Assembly (NCBI RefSeq): GCF_026151205.1
Contig: NC_087082.1
Location: forward strand, 1,702,001 to 1,766,000
From: Bolinopsis microptera
Taxonomy: Eukaryota; Ctenophora; Tentaculata; Lobata; Bolinopsidae
Direction of reading: 5' to 3'
Length of the DNA: 64,000 nucleotides
Position numbers and translations under genes: made by a program. Below are positions 47,621 to 57,362 of this stretch, in pieces (position 1 is the first letter of the stretch; each line of letters opens with the position of its first letter). A model generated the notes under the pieces. That model was not told where the DNA came from and made no database searches. It saw only the letters and a program-made list of their open reading frames with translations.

Positions 47621-48602
47621 CAAAATGAGTATAACATAATAAATTAATTCGACAAATCTCGTGAGCTTGGCTCTCACATTGCATACCTCCCCTGCAGTTT
47701 TAACTACCTGGCTGGTTAGAATCTTAATGTTTAAATTATTTGCTATTAGTTTAAAAGAGAAATTAATATTTTGTGACAAGGCGGAGGTCGGATTTTTTAA
47801 ATTTTATTTTACCGCTAATGGATACTTGCCTTTCTCTTGCCATAATGGAATCACTGGAATGTTCATCGGTTCAGGTAAGTTTTCTTTATATCTTCGCAAT
47901 CATTACTGATTCTGTTCTGGGTTGCAGGGTGGAGGGTAACTCTGAGAACGTAACAAAAGTAAACATCCATCTTACAAGGTACTACTCGATTGGGGTGACC
48001 TATCTTGCAGAGATATCGCCCATCAAGAAACGGACTGCATCATTGTTTCTCTGTTAAAGCTGTTCTGGGCTTTGGTGAATGTTCGAGACTATAGATAGCA
48101 TGATTGTTGTTAGAGCACCATGGGTATAAGTACATGGAAAGTTACAAACCCAAAACCATTCTTATTTAATATTTCTCTGTTTGGGTCACGTACTCCCCCC
48201 CCCAAGTTCGACACGCACTCTAAGTTCGACACGTGCTTAGTTTCGACAAACCCTTGAGTCAAAAATCGCTTAAAGAAAATAAATAAATATTGCTGTTTCT
48301 TGACACCAAATTTAGGGTTACAAACGGGTTCTCTATACCCATAATAAGAACTTTCTAGTAAAGTCAATCCGTATCTTCAAGAGTTTCATCACGCCAGTAG
48401 TACAATCGCTTCACTATTTCGACAGTCCTGCTTGATGAGTCTCCCCATCGAGATGGTTATAGCCAATGGACACTTCTCTCGCGCTTTACAGTATCATACA
48501 GTGAGTGGGCTCAATTCCGGCTCTTACTAATCCTCGCCCATAAATATAACGAACTATGGTTTTTGAGTGGTTTTTTCAAGCCGAACAAAACGTTTTATAC
48601 AT
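47621..48602. other. No supported gene
   Basis: Frames at 47661 and 47773 overlap a GT...AG pair, but the frames do not join across it. A Tyr-Leu-Ala-Glu-Ile-Ser-Pro motif near 48000 recalls sugar transporters, which is too little to call. Confidence 0.4.
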
Positions 48603-48690
48603 AAACCTTAATCCTAACCCAAACCCTAACCAAAACCTCGAAGTTATCCATAGCCCTAACTACAACTCTACCCTAACCCCAACCCCTAAA
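48603..48690. repeat. Degenerate interstitial telomere-like (CCCTAA) repeats
   Basis: Several 'ccctaac'/'cctaaccc' motifs separated by a few bases. Irregular and short, so an old internal stretch and not a chromosome end. Confidence 0.5.
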
Positions 48691-50165
48691 CAATCAAATT
48701 CGTTTTGTACTAGCCTGTCTACGTGGAACCAAAACAGTTTTTTTTTGCCCTAACTCACTAGGTAAGCATTTACCCTACGTCAAGTAGGTGGTAAGGAATC
48801 ACGTCCAAAAATACATACACCGAATTAGTTATATTCATACCCATGCATGGCCTTTTTCCACAGGAATTTTCTAAAATTTTGGCGACCGATGTTAGTGTAT
48901 CGCTTAATTCTAAAATCACCGCCAATCCATTCTTATTTTAGTATCCCGGTTTATTGCTGATCTTTTTAGCTTGAAAACAAACATGAACCAAAAGGGAAAG
49001 AATTTCACACTGAAACTAGTTACCCATTTACATACTTCCAGAAAAGCCGCTGTGTTCCAAACAAAAGTAAAAAGAAGTTGCCTTCGCAGTAACAACTATT
49101 GATGATCAATACGGTTAACAAACCTTTTTTCCATCTCTAAGGTTCATCCTCCGTCTTCTTTCCGTCCGTCTGGACCGTTCTCTGTCTGTTATTTTTGTCC
49201 CTATGTTAACTTTGGCCGTTTTCTTCCTGTTGCGGTCTTGTTAAAGTTTATTTTTACCTGTTTGTTGTCTCAAATTATTGCTGCGAAGACCCAGGAGTAA
49301 TGATGTTCCTCTTCCATCCGGACTACAGAAGAATGACTCTAGTATGGCTTCATCATTTATTTGATATTAACAGAGCACCTACTTCATTCTCCTATAATCT
49401 CAACACCAACCTCCATATTATCAACTACTGTGGTGGTTTGGTAAATTAATTTAACCTTATCGCTTTTTTATAAAAAAATGCCATAATCATCATTTTTTAT
49501 TGAGCATGTTGATCATGAATTATATGTATCCTTGTTTCTAACCGAAGATATATCAAATTTTAGTTTTTTTTTTTGATCCATCTATAATATAGTCAATTTA
49601 ATACCAACCCATCCCTCGGGGTAATAATTTACACTCACTGCACAAGGCTAAACTATTCAAAGTTTTGGACACTCGTGATTAATTGACTTCTTGTCCACAT
49701 GAATTGTTGAAGTAATTCTTTCATTTCTGACGAAACATATAACCGGATAACCAATCAAATCCAGATCAACTGTCACGTGTCCAAACCAAACCATCTACTC
49801 AGTTTCCCACCATAAGATCGTAATCTATTATCGTCCTAAATAAATATAGTTAATTATTTTGATTAATATTTTATTAATATTTTTATAATATTTTTATTAT
49901 ATTTATAAAAAATTACAATTTTCTCTTCAGATACCGTTCTGTGCTAGCTATCGTATTTTGCGATTATCGCGGTAGACCTTGTCGCTTTTCAAAGTGTTGT
50001 TGGAGGATTTGGCATTGTCTCCCGGTGTACTTTTGATGTTTCTGTATCTCTCCCGGTAAATTTCCTTTCGTTGCTAAAATATCCACAATTATATATTTCG
50101 TCGCTTTTTGAATGGACCGCATTTCTTTAGTCAATTCAACTCTTTAACGTTCCTTTAATCTTTGC
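48691..50165. other. No recognised gene
   Basis: AT-rich, with pyrimidine-rich sequence at 49140-49250 and near-pure A/T at 49840-49920. Nothing is supported. Confidence 0.55.
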
Positions 50166-50970
50166 ATGTTATCGTCGAGGTGGGGCGCGGGTGTTGCCTT
50201 ATATTCATTGTTAATCTTAGCGAGAAATACTAAATACCCTATCCTTGTTACCATAATCATTCCTTGGTCCACAGCAACACTGAGGATCCAGCTTTTGTTG
50301 TCACGTGTTATCGTGGACGGTTCTGTTTGTCTGTCTGGTTTACGTCCCGGGAGATATATCCCACTAGAGTCAGAATGTACTCTGTGGGTTGATAAACACA
50401 GCTGGCAATTGGGCCGCTTTTTTTGGGAATCCTTGTCCGTTCAGGTAATGGTTTATGTCGTGTATCGAAACTTTTTTAATAGTTTTAATTCATTGATAAC
50501 TTTTACAAATGGATCCTCATAAATGCAGAATATGCATTTTAAAAATCTTTTTGGCTAATTATTTGATGGTTTAGAAAGTGTCTGCAAGTAAACTGTTTAA
50601 CTTAAAACTTCGTATTGCAGCTAAAGAAACACATTTTGTTTCAGATTATATAATTAGTTTTTGCTAATTACTGCTTATTTAACTGCTAATTGACTGGTCA
50701 TTTCAGATGTTCTCTACGTGACACAACTCGCAATCTGAACATTACAATCGGTTTTCGTGATATCCTGCTGGCTTTTGCAAGAATGTTTACCCTTCGAAAA
50801 GAGACAAAGGAGCAGCCACTTAACGAAACAGCCCAGATAGCTGGCACTGGAAGGCGCAGTATTTTATACCTGACCTGGGGACCTCAAACTTACTGCTTAG
50901 TGTTTATACATACTGGCGGACTGACAGGCTAGCTGCTGAGTGCCGTTCACTGACCGAACAACAAATAATA
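50166..50970 (+). other. Possible spliced transcript, product unknown
   Basis: A 118-codon frame from 50166 has a donor-like 'cag|gtaatg' at 50445; a pyrimidine-preceded 'ttcag' lies at 50705, followed by an 80-codon frame with balanced composition and 'aataaa' near 50966. Joining at these sites gives an early stop, so the exon model is not right as it stands. It could be a non-coding RNA or chance. Confidence 0.2.
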
Positions 50971-51237
50971 AATTTATGTAAATATTCAAAATTACGTTTT
51001 TTTTATTTTAACATGGATGACACGAACGATTTAGTGACGTAACTTAGTAGTGACAAACTTTTGTGTTTTGTTGATACTGCTCATTGATAAATGCAAATGT
51101 GTACATTTTTAATTTGAGTGATGATGATATTTAAAATGATAATTTGTTGAAAATGTCACGCATTCGTATTGATTTGATATTTAATTGATTAAATTTAACT
51201 CGATGATCGTTTATTATTTTTTATAGTTTTAGTAGAG

Positions 51238-52000
51238 GGTGCACATAACAGTAAAAATAAACTTCAAACTTGCTCGGATTTTAAAAACTTGTGTACCAAA
51301 TTGTTTTTCTAGAGTGTAGAGACTGTGAGAATTTTCACAGTACCAAATATGTTATAACCTTTTTATGGAAATGATCCGTAGGAATTTCGCCTAGGTGCCA
51401 TATTTAATGGTGCTTGGCTTTTAGATCATGTCAAAATTAGGTGTAAAGTCCGTAATTGACGAAATTCGTTGATTTTTGTTGTATTATTCTGTCATATCTT
51501 CGGTTCTTGTAGCGCGATGCACTACTGGGCCGCGCCGCGCATCTGATCTCGCAACCACAAATCGGCAAAATGCGAGGGATTGAGACACGTGTCCAACAAT
51601 CGTGAACTACTTCAATTTCGGGGGTGCACGATAAAAATAAACTGCTCGGATTCAGAAATTTTTTTACATTGTTTTCGTCTTTGAACGGATTTACTCGTCA
51701 AAATTCGGCTTCGAAGTAGCGCGCCGCCGCTTCTTCTCGAAATGACCCGACCATTAACCAGATCATTAACCAGATCATTAACAATGGTCAATTGTTTTCT
51801 AGATGACTGGAAGGAAATTTTCACAGACCAAATTTGTCTGCATACCTTTTTTAGGAAATAATCAGTGAGTTTCCCTAGGAGCCATATTTGATGGTGCGCG
51901 GGCTTTTGTGAGCAAAATAATCAGTGTAAAAGAGTCGCGTAATTCTGACGAAATTCGTTGACTTTTTTTTGTCGTATTATTCTATAAAGTCTTCAGTTTC
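51238..52000. repeat. Diverged tandem repeat pair, ~380-bp period
   Basis: 51238-51513 and 51621-52000 share 'gggtgcac', 'aaaaataaac', 'tgctcggatt', 'ttttctaga', 'attttcacag', 'gacgaaattcgttga' and 'gtattattct' in order. Old and non-coding. A small tandem 'ccagatcattaa' repeat lies at 51749-51782. Confidence 0.75.
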
Positions 52001-52017
52001 CTGAACATGAATTCATA

Positions 52018-52490
52018 TGCTGAAAATTTGTCAAAACCTTCCAATCATACGTAACTACCGAACCGAATTTAGTTGGAGAGATTGGCCTTGATAAAAAGGT
52101 CTAAAATGACAAAATAGGTATAAAATCCGTTGATAACTCAAATTGTGACCACGAAATTGCTCAAACTAATTTAGGTTCAGTAAAGAACATAAGGTGTTTA
52201 CGGACGCTGACCAAATTTCAACCAAATTGTTATATTGGTATAGTGTTTATAACTTTTGATTGTTTCCGGAAATATTGCTGCCGAAATAAAGAGCTTAAAA
52301 ACCATTCAAAGGTCATAGCGCGCGGCTTTTTTACGGTCGATTGCGCACTGCCTACTTCAAATCCTAAACATGAATCATGCATGCTGCGCGCGCGCTGAAA
52401 ATTTGTCAGAACCTTTCAATCATACTTAACTAACCGAACCTCAATTAGTTGGGAGAGATTTTGCCTTGATTAAGAGGTCTAAAAATGACT
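52018..52490. repeat. Diverged ~97-bp direct repeat, 375 bp apart
   Basis: Both copies start 'gctgaaaatttgtca' and run through 'aatcatac.taact' and 'ttagttgg.agagat' to 'aggtctaaaa.tgac'. Confidence 0.8.
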
Positions 52491-53842
52491 TGTCAACGTT
52501 GTATGACCCGCCGCCCGTGATGATTGACTTCCTATTGAACTATCTTGTAGTGATGAATGTTTTTAACAGATTCTTATTGCTCGCATTTGAGCAGTCTCAT
52601 ATTTATACTTTACTTAGTATAGGTTTATGAAGCGATGATATTGAGATTGGTTAATTAATCTTGCTTCCACAACTTCATATCATTTTAAAAATTGAATTAT
52701 TTTATAATTTATTCCGACTTAGTAATGTGTTGATAATTGGGGCTGAAGTCAGTGTATTATATTTTAGAAGAACTTTTAGATGTTTTCATGTACTCGTTAC
52801 TCAATGCATGTTTTGCTGCTATGTCGAATATTAGCTATATAGAAGTTGACATGTTGGAATGTGTGTAGAAGTATGTGAAGATACCTGACATATTGTATAC
52901 GTGTTGCTTTGAACTATCGAGAAATGTTCTTAAGTAATGTGATCTCTCATTGAAATGTACATTTTTATTTCAACAGAAAAATGTTGTCTTTCTTATCGCA
53001 CATTGAAGATCATTTAAAGAAAAAAAAATTGAAAAACTGATTAATAAAAACATTATGGGAAATCTTTAAAACTTCATGTTTAATCTAGTTTAATTATATG
53101 AGGCTGAACTATTGGTTTTTTAACGCACCTTTGCGCTTTGCCGCCTTTGCTTTGACCTGACTTCTCACCAAATCCATTCCCAAACTCCACCAATTTATCT
53201 AAAAAAAACCTTGGATTTTCCACTATTGCAGATGGCGCGAAAGATTTGCTAAAACGTAAGTGTTTCACTCTTCGCGCAAATAAAAGCGCGCGACTCCTCT
53301 TGATCTTAATTTGTAAGTTAATAACCCACCAAGACGCGCGCCGAGTTGGACTCTTCGACGGTCCAATTAAACCGATCTAATTAAATATTGAATATGTTGT
53401 ATCAGTGCATCATGTCGTGACCCCCATTCAGTTAAACGTATGACAACTAATACAATATTTGGAACAAATATTTTACGAGTATCACCCGTTATATTAAGTC
53501 GATCTGCATGCATTTTGCTTAACGTATTCAAAATTTATTTATATTAATTTACCCGAGACGCCGGCAACGATCTCGACGGATTGACATAGTCAATCAACAC
53601 ATCGTCAAAAATAAATCCACGAAAGTTTTAAAATTATCTAAAAACTATTGGCATAAACAACCAAATTAAAATGAATCTAGTTTACATTTACATACTTTCC
53701 ATTACTATATAAGTTGATGAAGCGTTTTTTAGCAACATAAGGAGTACACATAAAATATCCATTGTGCTTCTCTTTATTAGTAGCATAATTTAATCCCTCA
53801 ATCTTTCCTAATACTTCGTCCGAAACATACCAACAATTACTA
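52491..53842. other. No recognised gene
   Basis: AT-rich sequence; a CGCG-rich patch lies at 53275-53345. A 62-codon minus-strand frame at 53080-53268 is of random character. Confidence 0.55.
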
Positions 53843-54340
53843 TCACATATCATTTACAGATCCGTTTAAAATAGTCTCTCTTTTGAAAGCCTCTAATCTT
53901 ATTTTAAAACTTAACACTGTCCCACAATTTTTGACATCCGAGGGGAATTTGTTCCAATATGGTCCCACCCTCTCCGGAAGAAAAAAAACTTTGGACTTTT
54001 TCATTTTACTGCTACTTTTACTGCATTTACTGTTTGATACCACATTAAGACCAGATCTGCTCATACTGAACAAACCAGCTCCGTAATTGGCCAAACCACT
54101 TATCATTTTAAAAGATTCAATGAGGTCCCCACGTATTCGCCGCTCTGCCAGCGTTGTTAAATTGAGGATCTCCAGTCGCCGACTGTATGGAAGAGTACCC
54201 ACCTCGTCAATCAGACAAGTAAACCGCTTCTGGACGCTCTCCAGCTCCAAAATGATCCTCCAACTTCCATGAGCCGCAACTGGACTCCACAATTGAACAC
54301 AATACTCTAAATGGGGTAGAAATGCCGATACGTTATTCAG
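53843..54340 (-). pseudogene. LINE reverse transcriptase C-terminal fragment
   Basis: The frame is open upstream of the first Met-like codon and reads LPHLEYCVQLWSPV, then LESVQKRFTCLI, YSRRLEILNLTTLAERR, RGDLIESFKMISGL, FFLPERVGPYWNKFPSDVKN and SFKIRLEAF. This is the thumb and C-terminal region of CR1/Jockey-like RTs (Leu-Glu-Tyr-x2-Gln-x-Trp-Ser-Pro, Ile-Gln-Arg-Arg-Phe, Arg-Gly-Asp-Leu-Ile-Glu, Trp-Asn-x-Leu-Pro). The catalytic part is missing upstream of about 54340. The remaining frame of about 165 codons is unbroken, so the insertion is relatively young or was truncated at birth. Confidence 0.88.
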
Positions 54341-54569
54341 CTATTTATTTCCATTAGAATTTGTCTTCACTAAGTCTTCAGAAACAATCAGAAATTTGAA
54401 TGAGAGAACTATCAAATCATGAAACTCTATAACACTACACGAATCCACCAGATTATTAATAAATTAAGATTGTATAGAAAATTCAATCAACTTTGACTAA
54501 AAAAACGATCCAAACCAATTTCAAGACTTTCCTATACACAAAAACTGAAAAAATGGGGATTTTGAATTA

Positions 54570-54790
54570 TACTTCTTGAATTTTTAGCCCCAAAATGCCA
54601 ACAAAATTCAAAATTCCTTACACAAGCCACAAAACCAGTTTTGAGGTGCTTCACTTGTAGCTGAAGGCTCCCAGAACCTGTATTTTAAATTTCATCAAGA
54701 TTGAACAAATTATGGCAGATTTGTAACAAAAATATGTGTGCCCATATTTGGGCATAAGCCCCGAATAACATAGTTTAAGACAATAAATTG
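54570..54790 (-). repeat. Highly diverged reverse-oriented copy of the 29.1-kb module
   Basis: Read in reverse, it shows 'tgcccaaatatgggcaca', 'agctacaagtgaagcac' and 'aaaactggttttgtgg', the same order as 'tgcccaaaatgtgcata', 'agctacaagtagagcaac' and 'aaatctgggttttggg' at 29115. The equivalents are aligned but many positions differ. Confidence 0.5.
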
Positions 54791-55162
54791 GTACAAAATC
54801 GGTCTTTTTAAAATATTCCCCTAAATGCCCTTATGATTTTTCTTGTATCTTGTAGGGAATCCTACAAGATTTCAGATGGTACTATGGAATAAGGCGGCAA
54901 AGGCCAGCTACACAATTGTTTTTGGGCTAGAAGGCCAAAAATTTCCCTACAAATAGAACCAAAACTCAGGCTCATGTCAAAAATCAGCTAAATTAGATAG
55001 CCTAATAAGGTTTTTTCCAATAAATTAAGGTTTAAGAGTTGTTTGGAGATATAAAAGGAGTCAATTTACTTTATATTATCTTATCTTAGGCACAGACATG
55101 AGTAAGAACTATTTTTCACTGCCAAAAAGCAAAAAAATTGGTTTGCGAGAAATCGCAAATTT

Positions 55163-55206
55163 TGCGGTTTAACCGCTGTGCGGCGCCGCACAGCGGTTAA
55201 ACCGCA
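55163..55206. repeat. Perfect 44-bp palindrome
   Basis: Two 22-bp arms meet without a spacer: 'tgcggtttaaccgctgtgcg' then gc at the centre, and its exact complement. It lies about 330 bp upstream of the CHMP1 start. It could form a cruciform or be a protein-binding site; it is far more GC-rich than its surroundings. Confidence 0.95.
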
Positions 55207-55501
55207 TGCAATTTTTAATTTCGGTATTTTTTATCCTGTAGTTTTTTTTATCCTATCCAGTTTTCCTATCAGATCATTTCAAATGCATCTTAAACTGACA
55301 AACTCAATTTTGAGCCAGAATAAAGCCTGGTGGCCCACTGTGGAAGAGCTTCTTTTAAGGGGCTATTTTCTTGAAATTGTTGTTTTCTTGATCTTCAACT
55401 ATAGTGTTATTATTATTATTATCAATGCTATTTGTTACTTATATGCTCATTGTAGCCTATAACAATTAACATTTTCATCATCATCATATTGAGTTTCTAA
55501 C

Positions 55502-55537
55502 TTTCTAATGGCAGCTTTAATAAAAAATACTCTCAGG
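55502..55537 (+). promoter_or_regulatory. Possible (trans-)splice acceptor before CHMP1
   Basis: 'ctttaataaaaaatactctcag' ends one base before the favoured CHMP1 start codon. An AG this close to the ATG is how 5' cis-introns or spliced-leader sites often look; the pyrimidine tract is short. The ATG at 55508 would then lie in the removed part. Confidence 0.35.
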
Positions 55538-56149
55538 ATGTCTACAAAACAACTGGAGAAACAGCAATTCAACTTGAAATTTGCAGCCAAACAATTGGAA
55601 AGAAATGCAAATAAGTGTAAGAAAGAAGAAGGAGCTGAAAAGAACAAACTGAAAAGAGCAATAGAGAAAGGCAATGTTGAAGGTGCCCGGATTCATGCTG
55701 AAAATGCTATACGACAGAAGAATCAATATGCTAATTATTTGAGGATGGCATCTCGTGTTGATGGTGTTTGTTCTAGAGTTCAAGCTGCAATAAGTATGAA
55801 ACAAGTCACCAGTAACATGGGCAGTGTTGTGAAAGGTCTTGATGCTGCCATGAAATCAATGAACCTTGAGAAGATGCAGCAACTTATGGATAAATTTGAA
55901 AAGCAGTTTGAAGACATGGATGTACAAAGCCAAGCGATGGAGCAGAGCATGAGCAATACTGTTACACTATCAGTTCCAGAAGATTCTGTTGATTCTCTGA
56001 TGCAGGAGGTGGCTGATGAGCATGGATTAGAGGTTGGTGTGGAACTTCGTGGTCAGTCTGTCCCCAGCTCCTCTATTGGAACTACTTCACATGCCAATGC
56101 CGAACAGGATGAACTGTCTCAACGTCTTGCAAGACTTCGCCAACAGTAA
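55538..56149 (+). CDS. CHMP1: ESCRT-III subunit CHMP1 (charged multivesicular body protein 1)
   Basis: 203 residues from this Met, close to the usual 196-199. CHMP1 is an ESCRT-III subunit that acts late in membrane scission (multivesicular bodies, cytokinesis, nuclear envelope) and recruits Vps4 and IST1. Visible: N-terminal basic helix MSTKQLEKQQFNLKFAAKQL; conserved KCKKEE; then ARIHAENAIRQKNQ, the helix-2 signature; ASRVDGVCSRVQAAI; an acidic C-terminal half; and the MIM1-type tail DELSQRLARLRQ that binds the Vps4 MIT domain. The frame is open for ten codons further upstream (ATG at 55508), but 'ctctcag|g' immediately precedes 55538 and family alignment favours the second Met. The preceding AG may be a splice or trans-splice acceptor. 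The coding region has no intron. Next gene starts 1.2 kb downstream on the same strand. Confidence 0.95.
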   Translation: MSTKQLEKQQFNLKFAAKQLERNANKCKKEEGAEKNKLKRAIEKGNVEGARIHAENAIRQKNQYANYLRMASRVDGVCSRVQAAISMKQVTSNMGSVVKGLDAAMKSMNLEKMQQLMDKFEKQFEDMDVQSQAMEQSMSNTVTLSVPEDSVDSLMQEVADEHGLEVGVELRGQSVPSSSIGTTSHANAEQDELSQRLARLRQQ

Positions 56150-57362
56150 AAAGTTTTTAACAAATATGGTCATGGAGCTCCTACTTTTTCTGAATCATAC
56201 TGTATAGTAGTTTTGCATGTAATATCATAATGTAGCTGCTGAAACTTGGTAAGGTAAACTTGGTAGCATCAACATTTGAGATACTTTTAAGCAACTCGAT
56301 CATAAATAATTGTTTGAACACAATTTGAAACACTTTTGAGACATTATTATAGATTAAGGCAAGGTGCCTTACTGTATGTTTTGTATAACTCAGAAAAGAA
56401 TTATTTGAACAGGTCAAGCAAATTCTGTCACTTATTAGTCAATTTGCAGGGTTGAAAATTGGTTTAAATAATATGATGTTTTGTGTAAAGTGGTGTCATT
56501 TCTTGTAGGTATCTTTAGATTTATAGTACATATATATATTACATTATAATCAAACTGTGAGTAAATATTAATTTGTATTCTTTTTAGGGCATGCTCATTA
56601 CTGACTGCAGCAAATATCATGTAGGTATATTATCGTACAATATCTGGCTGATAGAGTCAATAATGAAATGCAAAGAACTTAGCTTTCCCTACTAAATGTG
56701 AATCTTCCTAATGGTGTAAGATGTTTTTCACTTATATGCCGATGGATGGATCAACTTCTTGCTCGAAGAACTTATTTTTTTCGAAACAATAATTACTGCT
56801 TTACATAATAATATTGTATTACATTGATTTTGTAAATTTCAAATTGTAGTGTTTTATTCACTGAATGTGTTCTTATTAGTAAATGGTTGAGTACAATACA
56901 CTTTATATATTAAACTGAATTTGTATTACTGGTCACAGAAATCGGTAGTGGGAAGTCACTGTCCTCTATTATTATAATATATGCTTCCTAATGCTATGAT
57001 TCCTATTAAATTACTTATATTAAATCACAGATTTTGTATCGTTGTACTATATTATGTCAATGACAAATTGACGAAGTTTGCCATTGGACTTCTTGGTTTG
57101 GCTTATATTATAATATAAATATGAATGCTCTTAATTTGATATCCAGGTAATTTGATATTGAACTGTTACATTTTTATTAGCTCACATTCGAACACAATGT
57201 AAATCATATTGCACTAAAAACCTTTTCTGTAGGCTGATATGGTTATGCTTATGGAATGGGTAACAGAAACGTGCAGAAATGCTGCTACATCTTAGCTGCT
57301 TGAAGATCTACGTGGAGTGAACATCAAGCTAACATAATTTCTGCAATTAATTACAAAAGAGC
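56150..57362. other. Intergenic: CHMP1 3' UTR and upstream region of the kinase gene
   Basis: AT-rich with no recognised frame; no canonical AATAAA was found close to the CHMP1 stop. Promoter elements of the next gene could not be recognised. Confidence 0.5.

Noticed and set aside
47661-48057. Sugar transporter exon pair
   Set aside because: Only a Tyr-Leu-Ala-Glu-Ile-Ser-Pro motif supports it, and the frames do not join across the GT...AG pair.
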